A stretch of DNA of 64,000 nt. Origin: Frigoribacterium endophyticum. Its GTDB lineage: Bacteria; Actinomycetota; Actinomycetes; Actinomycetales; Microbacteriaceae. The notes beneath the pieces are model-generated. The model saw only the letters and a program-made list of their open reading frames with translations. It was not told the origin of the DNA and did not search any database. The position numbers and the translations under genes are program-made. Where the stretch lies: contig NZ_JAAOYV010000001.1 of NCBI RefSeq assembly GCF_011759585.1, forward strand, positions 1,054,001 to 1,118,000, in the 5' to 3' direction. This document shows positions 34,841 to 45,222 of the stretch, piece by piece. Each line of letters begins with the position of its first letter. Position 1 is the first letter of the stretch.

Positions 34841-36000
34841 CCACCTTCGAGTCCATCGTCCCCGTGCTCGAGCGGCAGGCCATCGAGCTGCCCAGCTGGG
34901 CGTTCGGCAACTCCGGCACCCGGTTCAAGGTGTTCGGCACGCCGGGCACGCCCCGCACGCCCGAGGAGAAGATCGCCGACGCCGCCACGGTGCACCGCGT
35001 GACGGGCCTGGCCCCGAGCGTCGCCCTGCACATCCCGTGGGACGAGGTCGACGACTTCGGCGCCCTCCGCTCGTTCGCCGCCGAGCAGGGCGTCGCGCTC
35101 GGCACCGTCAACTCGAACACGTTCCAGGACGAGGCCTACAAGTTCGGCAGCCTGGCCCACAGCGACGCGGCCGTCCGCCGCAGGGCCGTCGACCACCACC
35201 TGCGCTGCCTCGAGATCATGCACGAGACCGGGTCGCGCGACCTCAAGATCTGGCTCGCGGACGGCACCAACTACCCCGGGCAGGACTCGCTCCGCCAGCG
35301 CCAGGACCACCTCGCCGAGTCGCTCGCCGAGATCTACGCCGGCCTCGGCGACGAGCAGCGCCTCGTGCTCGAGTACAAGTTCTTCGAGCCGGCGTTCTAC
35401 CACACCGACGTCCCCGACTGGGGAACGAGCTACGCGCAGGTGACCGCCCTCGGCGACCGTGCGCTGACCTGCCTCGACACCGGCCACCACGCCCCGGGCA
35501 CGAACATCGAGTTCATCGTCATGCAGCTGCTGCGGCTCGGCAAGCTCGGCTCGTTCGACTTCAACTCGCGCTTCTACGCCGACGACGACCTGATCGTCGG
35601 GGCTGCCGACCCGTTCCAGCTGTTCCGCATCCTGTTCGAGGTCGCCGACGGCGGCGGGCTCGACGAGGGCTCGCCCGTGCAGTTCATGCTCGACCAGTGC
35701 CACAACGTCGAGGACAAGATCCCCGGCCAGATCCGCAGCGTGCTGAACGTGCAGGAGATGACGGCGCGCGCCCTGCTCGTCGACCGTCCGGCGCTCGACG
35801 CGGCCCGCGCCTCCCACGACGTCCTCGGCGCGCACGCCGTGCTGATGGACGCCTTCTACACCGACGTCCGCCCGGCCCTGGCCGACTGGCGCGAGGGCCG
35901 CGGCCTGCCCCGCGACCCGATGGCGGCGTACCTCACGAGCGGCACGCCCGAGCGACTGGCCGCCGAGCGCGTGGGCGGCACGCAGCTCAGCTGGACCTGA
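34837..36000 (+). CDS. rhaI: L-rhamnose isomerase
   Basis: 387 residues of the RhaI type found in Actinobacteria and Pseudomonas, converting L-rhamnose to L-rhamnulose in a metal-dependent TIM barrel. EYKFFEPAFYHTDVPDWG (about 170-190) and LDTGHHAPGTNIEFIV carry the expected Glu, Asp and His metal ligands; DFNSRFYADDDL supplies another. It is coupled to rhaM by a 4-bp overlap and followed by the aldolase fusion. Confidence 0.93.
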   Translation: MTTFESIVPVLERQAIELPSWAFGNSGTRFKVFGTPGTPRTPEEKIADAATVHRVTGLAPSVALHIPWDEVDDFGALRSFAAEQGVALGTVNSNTFQDEAYKFGSLAHSDAAVRRRAVDHHLRCLEIMHETGSRDLKIWLADGTNYPGQDSLRQRQDHLAESLAEIYAGLGDEQRLVLEYKFFEPAFYHTDVPDWGTSYAQVTALGDRALTCLDTGHHAPGTNIEFIVMQLLRLGKLGSFDFNSRFYADDDLIVGAADPFQLFRILFEVADGGGLDEGSPVQFMLDQCHNVEDKIPGQIRSVLNVQEMTARALLVDRPALDAARASHDVLGAHAVLMDAFYTDVRPALADWREGRGLPRDPMAAYLTSGTPERLAAERVGGTQLSWT

Positions 36001-36072
36001 CGCGCGCCTCCCGACCTGCGCCTCCCGCGCCTCCTCGACCCGCCCCTCCTCACCTCGAACGGACCCCACCTC

Positions 36073-38118
36073 GTGACCAGCACCACGCCCACCCCCGCCG
36101 CCGACCTCGTCGCGCGCAGCAACCGCCTCGGCGCCGACCCGGCGAACACGAACTACGCCGGCGGCAACACCTCGGCCAAGGGCGCCGCGACCGACCCCGC
36201 GACGGGCGAGCCGGTCGAGCTGCTCTGGGTCAAGGGCAGCGGGGGAGACCTCGGCACCCTCACGGAGGACGGCCTCGCGGTGCTGCGGCTCGACCGGCTG
36301 CGCGGCCTGGCGGGCGTCTACCGCGGCGTCGAGCACGAGGACGAGATGGTCGCGGCGTTCGACTACGCCCTGCACGGCAAGGGCGGGGCCGCGCCGTCGA
36401 TCGACACGGCCATGCACGGCCTCGTCGACGCGGCGCACGTCGACCACCTGCACCCCGACGCGGGGATCGCGATCGCCACGGCGGCGGACGGCGAGCGGCT
36501 GACGGCCGAGATCTTCGGCGGCGCGGTCGTCTGGGTGCCGTGGCGCCGGCCGGGCTGGCAGCTCGGCCTCGACATCGCGGCGATCAAGGCGGAGCACCCG
36601 GAGGCGCGGGGCACCGTCCTGGGCGGGCACGGCATCACCGCGTGGGGCGACACCAGCGAGGAGGCGGAGGCCGCCTCGCGCTGGATCATCGAGACCGCAC
36701 AGGCCTGGCTCGACGAGCACTCGCGGCCCGAGCCGTTCGGGGCCCCGCTCGCCGGGTACGCGGCCCTGCCCGCCGAGGAACGCCGCGCGAAGGCCGCGGC
36801 CCTCGCGCCCGTCATCCGTGGCATCGCCTCCCACGACCGGCCGCAGGTCGGCGCGTTCACCGACAGTGACGTCGTGCTCGACTTCCTCGCGAGCACCGAG
36901 CACCCGCGGCTCGCGGCGCTCGGCACGAGCTGCCCCGACCACTTCCTCCGCACGAAGGTGCGGCCGCTGGTGCTCGACCTGCCGGCCGACGCGACCGTCG
37001 AGGAGTCGATCGCGCGCCTCCGCGAGCTGCACGAGCAGTACCGCCTCGACTACCAGGCGTACTACGACCGGCACGCGACGCCCGACAGCCCGGCGATCCG
37101 CGGGGCCGACCCGCTGATCGTGCTCGTGCCGGGCGTCGGCATGTTCTCGTACGGGGCCGACGCCCAGACGGCGCGCGTCGCCGGCGAGTTCTACGTGAAC
37201 GCGATCGCCGTGATGCGCGGCGCCGAGGGCGTCTCGAGCTACGCGCCGATCGACGAGGCCGAGAAGTTCCGGATCGAGTACTGGGCCCTCGAGGAGGCCA
37301 AGCTGCAGCGGCGGCCTGCGCCGAAGCGGCTCGCCACGCGGATCGCCCTCGTCACGGGTGCCGCCTCGGGCATCGGCAAGGCCATCGCCACGCGCCTCGC
37401 CGCCGAGGGCGCGTGCGTCGTGGTCGCCGACCTCGACCTCGCCAAGGCGCAGGCCGCGGCGGCCGAGATCGGCGGCCCGGACGTGGCGCGCGGCGTGGCG
37501 GCCGACGTCAGCGACGAGGCGGCGGTGAAGGCCGCGATCGGCGAGGTGCTGCTCGCGTTCGGCGGGCTCGACCTCGTCGTGAACAACGCCGGGCTGAGCC
37601 TCTCGAAGTCGCTGTTCGACACCACCGAGGCCGACTGGGACCTGCAGCACGACGTGATGGCCAAGGGCTCGTTCCTCGTCGCGAAGAACGCGGCGCGCGT
37701 GCTCGTCGACCAGGGCCTCGGCGGCGACATCGTCTACATCTCGTCGAAGAACTCGGTCTTCGCCGGCCCGAACAACATCGCCTACAGCGCGACGAAGGCC
37801 GACCAGGCCCACCAGGTCAGGCTGCTCGCGGCGGAGCTCGGCGAGCACGGCATCCGCGTGAACGGCATCAACCCCGACGGCGTCGTGCGCGGGTCGGGCA
37901 TCTTCGCCAGCGGGTGGGGAGCCAACCGCGCCGCGACCTACGGCGTCGACGAGAAGGACCTCGGGGCGTTCTACGCGCAGCGCACGATCCTCAAGCGCGA
38001 GGTCGTGCCCGAGAACGTCGCCGCGGCCGTCGCCGCCCTCTGCACGAGCGACTTCTCGCACACCACCGGGCTGCACGTGCCGGTCGACGCGGGCGTCGCC
38101 GCCGCCTTCCTCCGGTGA
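36073..38118 (+). CDS. rhamnulose-1-phosphate aldolase / lactaldehyde dehydrogenase fusion
   Basis: 681 residues (RhaEW/RhaD type). Residues 1-410 form a class II aldolase domain with NYAGGNTSAKG and the metal-binding AHVDHLHPD; residues 418-680 are a short-chain dehydrogenase with TGAASGIGKA and the catalytic YSATKADQ. The aldolase splits rhamnulose-1-phosphate into DHAP and L-lactaldehyde, and the dehydrogenase oxidises the latter to L-lactate. GTG start, with a weak upstream ribosome site. It ends 7 bp before the kinase. Confidence 0.93.
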   Translation: MTSTTPTPAADLVARSNRLGADPANTNYAGGNTSAKGAATDPATGEPVELLWVKGSGGDLGTLTEDGLAVLRLDRLRGLAGVYRGVEHEDEMVAAFDYALHGKGGAAPSIDTAMHGLVDAAHVDHLHPDAGIAIATAADGERLTAEIFGGAVVWVPWRRPGWQLGLDIAAIKAEHPEARGTVLGGHGITAWGDTSEEAEAASRWIIETAQAWLDEHSRPEPFGAPLAGYAALPAEERRAKAAALAPVIRGIASHDRPQVGAFTDSDVVLDFLASTEHPRLAALGTSCPDHFLRTKVRPLVLDLPADATVEESIARLRELHEQYRLDYQAYYDRHATPDSPAIRGADPLIVLVPGVGMFSYGADAQTARVAGEFYVNAIAVMRGAEGVSSYAPIDEAEKFRIEYWALEEAKLQRRPAPKRLATRIALVTGAASGIGKAIATRLAAEGACVVVADLDLAKAQAAAAEIGGPDVARGVAADVSDEAAVKAAIGEVLLAFGGLDLVVNNAGLSLSKSLFDTTEADWDLQHDVMAKGSFLVAKNAARVLVDQGLGGDIVYISSKNSVFAGPNNIAYSATKADQAHQVRLLAAELGEHGIRVNGINPDGVVRGSGIFASGWGANRAATYGVDEKDLGAFYAQRTILKREVVPENVAAAVAALCTSDFSHTTGLHVPVDAGVAAAFLR

Positions 38119-38125
38119 CCCGGCG

Positions 38126-39643
38126 ATGAGCACCGTGCCCGCGACCGGCGGAGCCGTCGCCGCGGTCGACCTGGGGGCGACGAGCGGCCGGGTCGTCATC
38201 GGCCGGGTCGACCGCGACGGGGTGCGCCTGCAGCACGTCGCACGCTTCGCGAACGAGCCCGTCGCGGTGCCCGAGGGGGAGCCCGGGGGAGTCGCGGGCC
38301 GGGTCGGCCTGCACTGGGACGCCCTCGGGCTCTGGCGGTCGGTCACCGCGGGGCTGACGCAGGCCCTCCGCGACGAGCCCGCCGTCGCGTCGATCGGGGT
38401 CGACTCCTGGGCCGTGGACTACGGGCTGCTGCGCGACGGACGCCTCCTCGGCTCGCCGTACCACTACCGCGACGAGCGGTCGGCGGCCGGGGTCGAGGCC
38501 GTGCACGCCGTCGTGCCGCCGGAGGAGCTCTTCGCGCGGACGGGCCTCCAGCACCTGCCCTTCAACACCGTCTTCCAGCTCGCCGCCGACCGTGCGACGG
38601 GAGTCCTCGCGCCCGCCGACCGCGCCCTGCTCGTGCCCGACCTCTTCTCGTGGTGGCTCACCGCCACGGCGGCCACCGAGCGCACCAACGCCTCGACGAC
38701 CGGCCTGCTGTCGCCCGCGACGGGGGAGTGGGACGCCGAGCTCGTCCGGCGGCTCGGCCTCGACCTCGGCCTGTTCGCGCCGCTCGTCGACCCGGGGACG
38801 TCGCTCGGCCCGCTGCGGCCGTCGGTCGCCGCCGCGGTCGGCGCTCCGCCCTCGCTCGGGGTCACGGCGGTCGGTTCGCACGACACCGCGTCGGCCGTCG
38901 TCGCCGTCCCGATGACGGGCGACGACGCCGCCTACGTGTCGAGCGGCACGTGGTCCCTCGTCGGCCTCGAGCTGCCGTCTCCGCTGCTCGGCGACGACGT
39001 CCGGGCGGCGGGGTTCACGAACGAGGGCGGCGTCGACGGCCGCGTGCGGTTCCTCAAGAACGTCTCCGGCCTGTGGCTGCTCAGCGAGTCGATGCGCGCC
39101 TGGAGCCGCTCGGGCACCTCGGCCGCCGAGCGCAGCAGCGACCTGGCGGCCCTCCTGGGCGAGGCGGGCGCGGTGACGCGGCCGGTCTCAGTCTTCGACG
39201 CGACCGACGAGCGGTTCACCCCGCCGGGCGACATGCCCGCGCGCATCGAGGCGTGGTGCACCGAGCACGACGTCGAGCCCCCCCGTGGCCGCGCCGAGAC
39301 GGTGCGCAGCATCCTCGAGTCCCTCGCGGCCGCCTACGCGGCGACCCTCCGCGACGCCGAGCGGCTCTCGGGCCGCACCGTCCGCACGGTCCACGTCGTC
39401 GGGGGCGGCTCGCAGAACGAGCTGCTCTGCCAGCTCACGGCCGACCGCACCGGCTGCACGGTGCTGGCCGGGCCGGTCGAGGCGACCGCCCTCGGCAACG
39501 TGCTCGTCCAGGCCAGGGCGGCCGGGCTCGTCGACCGCAGGTCGTCGCTCGAGTCGCTGCGCGCCCTCGTCGCCGCGTCGCACGCCCCGGTGGCCTACCG
39601 ACCGCGGACGTCGTCGTCCACGGCCCCCGCCCGCGCCTCCTGA
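38126..39643 (+). CDS. rhaB: rhamnulokinase
   Basis: 505 residues, FGGY kinase family. The ATP-binding motif [15 protein letters not shown] opens the protein; [15 protein letters not shown] and the late [20 protein letters not shown] are typical of rhamnulokinase. It phosphorylates L-rhamnulose at C1, providing the substrate of the aldolase encoded just upstream. Confidence 0.94.
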   Translation: MSTVPATGGAVAAVDLGATSGRVVIGRVDRDGVRLQHVARFANEPVAVPEGEPGGVAGRVGLHWDALGLWRSVTAGLTQALRDEPAVASIGVDSWAVDYGLLRDGRLLGSPYHYRDERSAAGVEAVHAVVPPEELFARTGLQHLPFNTVFQLAADRATGVLAPADRALLVPDLFSWWLTATAATERTNASTTGLLSPATGEWDAELVRRLGLDLGLFAPLVDPGTSLGPLRPSVAAAVGAPPSLGVTAVGSHDTASAVVAVPMTGDDAAYVSSGTWSLVGLELPSPLLGDDVRAAGFTNEGGVDGRVRFLKNVSGLWLLSESMRAWSRSGTSAAERSSDLAALLGEAGAVTRPVSVFDATDERFTPPGDMPARIEAWCTEHDVEPPRGRAETVRSILESLAAAYAATLRDAERLSGRTVRTVHVVGGGSQNELLCQLTADRTGCTVLAGPVEATALGNVLVQARAAGLVDRRSSLESLRALVAASHAPVAYRPRTSSSTAPARAS

Positions 39644-39675
39644 CCTCCCCACCCCGACCCGGAAGGACCAACCCC

Positions 39676-40914
39676 ATGGTCGACCGTCGCATCCCGAAGT
39701 TCCACGACCTCGCGCCGCTGATGCAGTTCAAGAAGCCCACCTTCGACCTCAAGGCGAAGCGCCTGCGCGAGGCGCTCACCATCGAGGACCTGCGGAGGAT
39801 CGCCAAGCGGCGGACCCCCACCGCGGCCTTCGACTACACCGACGGCTCGGCGGAGGCGGAGATCTCGCTGCGCCGTGCCCGCCAGGCCTTCCGGGACGTG
39901 CAGTTCAACCCGGCGATCCTGCACGACGTCGCCACCGTCGACACGGGCTGGGACGTGCTCGGGAAGCGGGTCGAGCAGCCGTTCGGCATCGCCCCGACCG
40001 GCTTCACCCGCATGATGCAGACCGAGGGGGAGAAGGCGGGAGCCGCCGCGGCGGCGGCGGCGGGCATCCCGTTCAGCCTGTCGACGATGGGCACGGCGTC
40101 GGTGGAGGACGTCGCGGAGGCGGCACCCGGCGGCCGGAACTGGTTCCAGCTGTACATGTGGAAGGACCGCGACCGGTCGATGGCCCTCGTCGACCGTGCG
40201 GCCGCGGCGGGCTTCGACACCCTGCTGGTGACGGTGGACGTGCCGGTCGCCGGTGCGCGCCTCCGCGACTCCCGGAACGGGATGACCATCCCGCCGTCGC
40301 TGACGCCCCGCACGATCGTCGACGCGCTGCCCCGCCCGTGGTGGTGGATCGACTTCCTCACCACCGAGCCCCTGGCGTTCGCGTCGCTCGACCGCTGGTC
40401 GGGCACGGTCGCCGAGCTGCTCAACACCATGTTCGACCCCACGGTGACCTACGACGACCTCGCCTGGATCAAGTCGCAGTGGCCGGGCAAGCTGGTGGTC
40501 AAGGGCGTGCAGACCATCGAGGACGCGCGGCGCGTGACGGACCTCGGCGTCGACGCCCTCATCCTCTCCAACCACGGCGGACGGCAGCTCGACCGCGCAC
40601 CGATCCCGTTCCACCTGCTGCCCGACGTCGTGAAGGAGGTCGGCGCCGACATCGAGGTGCACCTCGACACGGGCATCATGTCGGGGGCCGACATCGTCGC
40701 GGCGGTCGCGCTCGGGGCGCGCTTCACGCTGATCGGCCGCGCCTACCTGTACGGCCTCATGGCCGGCGGGCGCGAAGGGGTCGACCGGGCGATCGAGATC
40801 CTCTCGGTCGAGATCGCGCGCACGATGCGCCTCCTCGGCGTGAACTCGCTCGAGGAGCTGGAGCCGCGCCACGTCACGCAGCTCGAGCGGCTCGTGCCCC
40901 GCGCGCGCAGCTGA
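39676..40914 (+). CDS. lldD: FMN-dependent L-lactate dehydrogenase
   Basis: 412 residues of the alpha-hydroxy-acid oxidase family. [15 protein letters not shown], the FMN-contacting [11 protein letters not shown] and the active-site SNHGGRQLD are all present. It oxidises L-lactate to pyruvate with electron transfer to the respiratory chain. Placement after rhaB makes sense because the aldolase/dehydrogenase yields L-lactate. The nearby GGAAGG serves as ribosome site. Confidence 0.92.
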   Translation: MVDRRIPKFHDLAPLMQFKKPTFDLKAKRLREALTIEDLRRIAKRRTPTAAFDYTDGSAEAEISLRRARQAFRDVQFNPAILHDVATVDTGWDVLGKRVEQPFGIAPTGFTRMMQTEGEKAGAAAAAAAGIPFSLSTMGTASVEDVAEAAPGGRNWFQLYMWKDRDRSMALVDRAAAAGFDTLLVTVDVPVAGARLRDSRNGMTIPPSLTPRTIVDALPRPWWWIDFLTTEPLAFASLDRWSGTVAELLNTMFDPTVTYDDLAWIKSQWPGKLVVKGVQTIEDARRVTDLGVDALILSNHGGRQLDRAPIPFHLLPDVVKEVGADIEVHLDTGIMSGADIVAAVALGARFTLIGRAYLYGLMAGGREGVDRAIEILSVEIARTMRLLGVNSLEELEPRHVTQLERLVPRARS

Positions 40915-40967
40915 CGAACCGGGGCGGCGGCTGTGGAGTGGCGGCCGCCGCACGCCGGCCCCCGGCC

Positions 40968-40987
40968 CCGGGCCCCTGCGGGCCCGG
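40968..40987. terminator. convergent stem-loop between lldD and the LacI gene
   Basis: CCGGGCCC and GGGCCCGG separated by CTGC, directly abutting the LacI stop. It could terminate both converging genes, though no T run follows. Confidence 0.6.
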
Positions 40988-42007
40988 TCAGGCGCTGTCG
41001 CGCCACACGATGTCGGTCGGCAGCAGGACGCCCACGGCGCGGTCGGTGCCCCCGAGCTGGTCGAGCACCTGCTGGGCGGCTCGGCGGCCGAGGTCCTCCG
41101 CCGGCTGCCGCACGGTGGAGAGCGCCGGCGTGCAGCGCAGCGCCCACGAGCTGTCGTCGAAGCCGACGATGCCGACCTGCCCCGGCACGTCGACGCCCCG
41201 CCGGTGCAGCACGTCGAGGGCCCCTGCCGCGACGGCGTCCGACGCGGCGAAGACGCCGTCGACCGTGGGGTCGCGTCGCAGCAGCTCCGTCATGCCGTCG
41301 ACGCCGGCGGTGTAGCTGTAGAACGGGTTGCGGACGACGAGGTCGGGGTCGAAGAGGTCGCCGAGGGCGGCCCGGAAGCCCGCGAGGCGGTCCTGGCCCG
41401 AGTCGCGGTCGAGGCCGGAGGCGAGCATGCCGACCCGGCGCCGACCGGTGCCGAGCAGGCGACGCACGATCGCCTCGGCCGCCGCGGCGTTGTCGATGCC
41501 GATGTAGGGGATGTCGGGGGCGTCGAGCGGGTGGCCGACGAACGAGGCGGGGAGGCGCAGCTCGGCGACCGCCTGCGAGATCGGGTCGCCGGTGCGGGCC
41601 GACAGGATGATCGCGCCGTCGACGAAGCCGCCCCGGAGGTACTCGACCACGCGGTCGCTGTCGCGGCGGGAGTCGATCATCAGCGTGACGAGCTGGTGGT
41701 CGGCCTGCGAGAGCACCGCGTTCGTGCCGATCAGGATGTTGCCGATGTTGGGGTCGTCGAGCACCACCGAGTGCGGCTCGTGCACGATCAGCGCGACGGC
41801 CCGCGACCGCTGCGTGACGAGGTTGCGCGCGGCCGCGTTGCGGACGTAGCCGACCTTCGCCACGGCGGCCTCCACGGCCTCCCGGGCCTGCGCCGACACG
41901 TAGGGCTCGTCGTTGAGCACCCTCGAGACGGTGCCTCGCGAGATGCCCGCCTCGGCGGCGACGTCGTGGATCGTGGCCCGGCGCCGGGGTGCTGGCTGAC
42001 CAGGCAT
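40988..42007 (-). CDS. LacI-family repressor of the galactoside locus
   Basis: 339 residues. Helix-turn-helix TIHDVAAEAGISRGTVSRVL near residues 11-30, then the effector-binding domain with late VGIVGFDDSSWALRCTPALS. Divergent from the GH42 gene across a gap with three operator-like palindromes, so it likely represses the beta-galactosidase operon and itself. ATG at 42007 has AAGG at proper spacing; a GTG three codons earlier does not. Confidence 0.9.
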   Translation of the reverse strand: MPGQPAPRRRATIHDVAAEAGISRGTVSRVLNDEPYVSAQAREAVEAAVAKVGYVRNAAARNLVTQRSRAVALIVHEPHSVVLDDPNIGNILIGTNAVLSQADHQLVTLMIDSRRDSDRVVEYLRGGFVDGAIILSARTGDPISQAVAELRLPASFVGHPLDAPDIPYIGIDNAAAAEAIVRRLLGTGRRRVGMLASGLDRDSGQDRLAGFRAALGDLFDPDLVVRNPFYSYTAGVDGMTELLRRDPTVDGVFAASDAVAAGALDVLHRRGVDVPGQVGIVGFDDSSWALRCTPALSTVRQPAEDLGRRAAQQVLDQLGGTDRAVGVLLPTDIVWRDSA

Positions 42008-42064
42008 GGGAGTCACCTTAGCCGACCCTGGACGGCCGGGCGCGGAGCCTCGGCGCCTGCCGTG

Positions 42065-42178
42065 TTGACAAACCCGGACGTCTGGGTTTTACTCTGTGAA
42101 CGTTCCCAGAAAAATGCTCGGAGGCTTTCGCCGACGGTGTGTGGGAACGATCACAGACACTGTGTGTGAACCTTCACA
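42065..42178 (+). promoter_or_regulatory. promoter with three LacI-type operators before GH42
   Basis: TTGACA (42065-42070), 17 bp, then TTTACT (42088-42093). Three related palindromes follow: TGTGAACGTTCCCA (42095-42108, over the likely transcription start), TGGGAACGATCACA (42142-42155) and TGTGAACCTTCACA (42165-42178). Centres are 47 and 23 bp apart. Confidence 0.8.
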
Positions 42179-42238
42179 GACGAAGGGCTCCGGCCTGGCG
42201 TCGGCGGGGGACAACCCGACGACGAAGCCGAGGCCCCC

Positions 42239-44281
42239 GTGCTGACCCAGACCCTCCCGCAGCGCACCGCGCTCGACCTCGGGCTCGACGGCCTCGTCTT
42301 CGGCTGTGACTACAACCCCGAGCAGTGGACGCACGAGACCTGGGTCGAGGACGTGGCGCTGATGCGCGAGGCCGGCGTCAACCTGGTGGCGATCAACATC
42401 TTCGGCTGGTCGCACGTCGAGCCCGAGCCCGGGCGCTTCCGCTTCGACGACCTCGACACGGTCATCGAGCTGCTGCACGAGGCCGGCATCGGCGTGAACC
42501 TCGGCACCGGCACCTCGTCCCCGCCGCCGTGGCTCACCACGCGCCACCCCGAGGTGCTGCCCGTCGCGGCCGACGGCACGACGCGCTGGCCGGGCGGCCG
42601 CCAGGCGTACTGCCCCAGCTCGCCGGTCTTCCGCGAGCGCGCCCTCGAGCTCGTGCGGGCGACCGCCGAGCGCTACGGTTCGCACCCGGCCGTGAAGCTC
42701 TGGCACGTCTCGAACGAGCTCGGCTGCCACAACGCCCTGTGCTACTGCGACGAGTCGGCCCTAGCCTTCCGGGCCTGGCTGGAGGCGCGCCACGGCACCG
42801 TGGACGCGCTGAACGCCGCGTGGGGCACGGCCTTCTGGAGCCAGCGCTACTCGTCGTTCACCGAGGTGCTGCCCCCGCGGTCGACGCTGTCGTTCGTCAA
42901 CCCGGCCCAGACCATCGACTTCCACCGCTTCAGCTCCGACGCGCTGCTGGAGCACTACCGGGCCGAGGCCGAGGTCATCCGGCTCGCCAGCGCGGTGCCG
43001 ATCACGACCAACTTCATGGTGGCCGCGCACATCAGGAACCAGGACTACTGGACCTGGGCGGGCGACATGGCCGTCATCGCCAACGACCACTACCTCGACC
43101 ACCGCCTCGAGCGCCCCGAGGTCGAGCTCTCGTTCGCCGCCGACACCACCCGGGGCCTCGCCGGCGGTGCGCCGTGGATCCTGATGGAGCACTCGACGGG
43201 AGCCGTCAACTGGCAGCCCCGCAACCTCACGAAGGCGCCGGGTGAGATGCTCCGGAACACCGCCTCCCACGTGGCCCGCGGCGCCGACGGCATCTGCTTC
43301 TTCCAGTGGCGCGCCTCCGTCAAGGGCACCGAGAAGTTCCACTCGGCGCTGCTGCCGCACGCCGGCACGTCGTCGCGCACCTGGCGGGACTCCGTCGAGC
43401 TCGGCGCCCTCGCCGGCCGGCTCGGCGAGCTGCGGGGCTCGCGGGTCGTCGCCGACGTCGCCCTCGTCTTCAGCTGGGAGAACTGGTGGGCGGCCGACCT
43501 CGAGGCGCACCCCACGGCCGACTTCTCGTACATCGAGCAGGTCCACCGCCTCTACGGCGCCCTCTGGGAGCTCGGCGTCACCGTCGACGTGGTCGCGCCC
43601 GGCGCCTCCCTCGACGGCTACGCGCTCGTCGTGGTGCCGAGCCTCTACCTCGTCCGCGACGAGCACGCGGCCGTGGTCGACGAGTTCGTCGCGGCCGGCG
43701 GCTCGGCCCTCGTCACCTTCTTCAGCGGCGTCGTCGACGAGACCGACGCGGTCCGCGTCGGCGGCTACCCCGGGGCGTTCCGCGACCTGCTGGGCGTGCG
43801 GGTCGACGAGTTCTCCCCGCTGCCGGTCGGCGGCCGGGTCGAGATCTCGGGCGGACCCGTCGGCGCCACCGGGTCGCTCTGGTCGGAGCCCGTGGAGCTC
43901 GTCGGCGCCGAGGCCGTCCTGGGCTACGCCTCCGGCACGCTCGCCGGTCGCCCGGCCGTGACGCGGAACGTCCACGGCCGAGGCCTCGGCTGGTACGTCT
44001 CCACCGAGCTCGACGCCGCCACGCTCCGCCACGTCGTGGCCCGCGCCGTCGACGAGGCCGGGGTCGCCCCCCGCAGCGAGGTCGCCGGCCGCGCCGGGGT
44101 CGAGGTCGTCCGCCGCGTCGGCGACCAGCGCGAGTGGGTCTTCGTCCTCAACCACTCCGACGACGTCGTCGTCCACGAGTTCTCCGGCTACGACCTGGTC
44201 TCCGAGCAGCACGTCTCGGGGCCCGTCGAGCTCGCCGCGGGCGGCTCGCACATCATCCGCCAGGACAGGAAGGCATCATGA
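42239..44281 (+). CDS. beta-galactosidase, GH42 family
   Basis: 680 residues. The N-terminal TIM barrel starts FGCDYNPEQW, the acid/base Glu is in HVSNELGCHN (about 160), and the nucleophile Glu is in LMEHSTGAVNWQ (about 317). The C-terminal part is the trimerisation and beta domains. CHNALCYCDE could bind structural zinc as in other GH42 enzymes. No signal peptide, so it cleaves galactosides in the cytosol after import by the adjoining transporter. The GTG start was taken as the first in frame; the stop overlaps the permease start. Confidence 0.94.
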   Translation: MLTQTLPQRTALDLGLDGLVFGCDYNPEQWTHETWVEDVALMREAGVNLVAINIFGWSHVEPEPGRFRFDDLDTVIELLHEAGIGVNLGTGTSSPPPWLTTRHPEVLPVAADGTTRWPGGRQAYCPSSPVFRERALELVRATAERYGSHPAVKLWHVSNELGCHNALCYCDESALAFRAWLEARHGTVDALNAAWGTAFWSQRYSSFTEVLPPRSTLSFVNPAQTIDFHRFSSDALLEHYRAEAEVIRLASAVPITTNFMVAAHIRNQDYWTWAGDMAVIANDHYLDHRLERPEVELSFAADTTRGLAGGAPWILMEHSTGAVNWQPRNLTKAPGEMLRNTASHVARGADGICFFQWRASVKGTEKFHSALLPHAGTSSRTWRDSVELGALAGRLGELRGSRVVADVALVFSWENWWAADLEAHPTADFSYIEQVHRLYGALWELGVTVDVVAPGASLDGYALVVVPSLYLVRDEHAAVVDEFVAAGGSALVTFFSGVVDETDAVRVGGYPGAFRDLLGVRVDEFSPLPVGGRVEISGGPVGATGSLWSEPVELVGAEAVLGYASGTLAGRPAVTRNVHGRGLGWYVSTELDAATLRHVVARAVDEAGVAPRSEVAGRAGVEVVRRVGDQREWVFVLNHSDDVVVHEFSGYDLVSEQHVSGPVELAAGGSHIIRQDRKAS

Positions 44282-45222
44282 CCGTCACCTCCGCCCGCTC
44301 GCGAGGTCGCCGCGCGACCGACGAGGCCCCGCGACCCGAGGCCCCCGGCCGCAGGAGGGGCTTCCGCTACCGCAAGGCGATCGCGATCTTCGTCCTCCCC
44401 TTCGGCGTGCTCTTCGCGGCCTTCTACCTCACGCCCATCCTCTACGCGGTCTGGCAGTCGCTCCAGAAGATCGAGCGCGAGGGCACCTTCGGCGCCCCGA
44501 CCCAGGTCTTCGGCGGCCTGGCGCAGTACGCGCTGGTGTTCCAGAACGGCGAGTTCTGGTCGTCCATCCTCCGGGTGCTGCTCTTCGGCGTCGTCCAGGT
44601 GCCGGTCATGCTGTTCCTGGCCCTGCTGTTCGCCCTGCTCCTCGACTCGCCCCTCCTCCGCGGCAAGCGCTTCTTCCGGCTGGCCTTCTTCGCCCCCTAC
44701 GCCGTCCCCGGCGTCATCGCGGCCATCATGTGGGGCTACCTCTACTCGCCGAGCCTCTCGCCGTTCTCCGCGGTGACCTCGAGCGTGGGCCTGCTCGACG
44801 GCGGCACGGTGCTGTGGGCCATCGCCAACGTCGTCACCTGGGTCTTCGTCGGCTACAACATGCTGATCATCTACTCGTCGCTGCTCGCCATCCCGACCGA
44901 GATCTACGAGGCCGCGCGCCTCGACGGTGCCTCGCAGTGGCGCATCGCGGTCGCCATCAAGATCCCGCTCGTCATCCCCGCGATCGTGCTCACCGCGGTG
45001 TTCTCGGTCATCGGCACCCTGCAGCTGCTCACCGAGCCGCTGGTCTTCCGCCAGTTCACGTCGACGATCTCGTCGACCTTCACGCCGAACATGCTCGTCT
45101 ACTCGACGTCGTCGGTGCCCAACTTCAACCTCGCCGCCGCGTTCAGCGTCGTCCTCGCCGTGGCGACGTTCATCCTCTCGATCGGCTTCCTCCGGTTGAC
45201 CCAGCGGAAGGCCGACCAGTGA
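44278..45222 (+). CDS. CUT1 ABC sugar permease, MalF type (galactoside locus)
   Basis: 314 residues, six predicted helices after a 30-residue basic N-terminus. EAA motif: EAARLDGASQWRIAVAIKIP. ATGA overlap with the galactosidase gene and GTGA overlap with the next permease. Probably imports galacto-oligosaccharides. Confidence 0.92.
   Translation: MTVTSARSRGRRATDEAPRPEAPGRRRGFRYRKAIAIFVLPFGVLFAAFYLTPILYAVWQSLQKIEREGTFGAPTQVFGGLAQYALVFQNGEFWSSILRVLLFGVVQVPVMLFLALLFALLLDSPLLRGKRFFRLAFFAPYAVPGVIAAIMWGYLYSPSLSPFSAVTSSVGLLDGGTVLWAIANVVTWVFVGYNMLIIYSSLLAIPTEIYEAARLDGASQWRIAVAIKIPLVIPAIVLTAVFSVIGTLQLLTEPLVFRQFTSTISSTFTPNMLVYSTSSVPNFNLAAAFSVVLAVATFILSIGFLRLTQRKADQ

Noticed and set aside
34543-38346. 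1267-codon minus-strand frame over rhaI and the aldolase fusion
   Set aside because: Spans several well-supported genes in antisense and has no family features.
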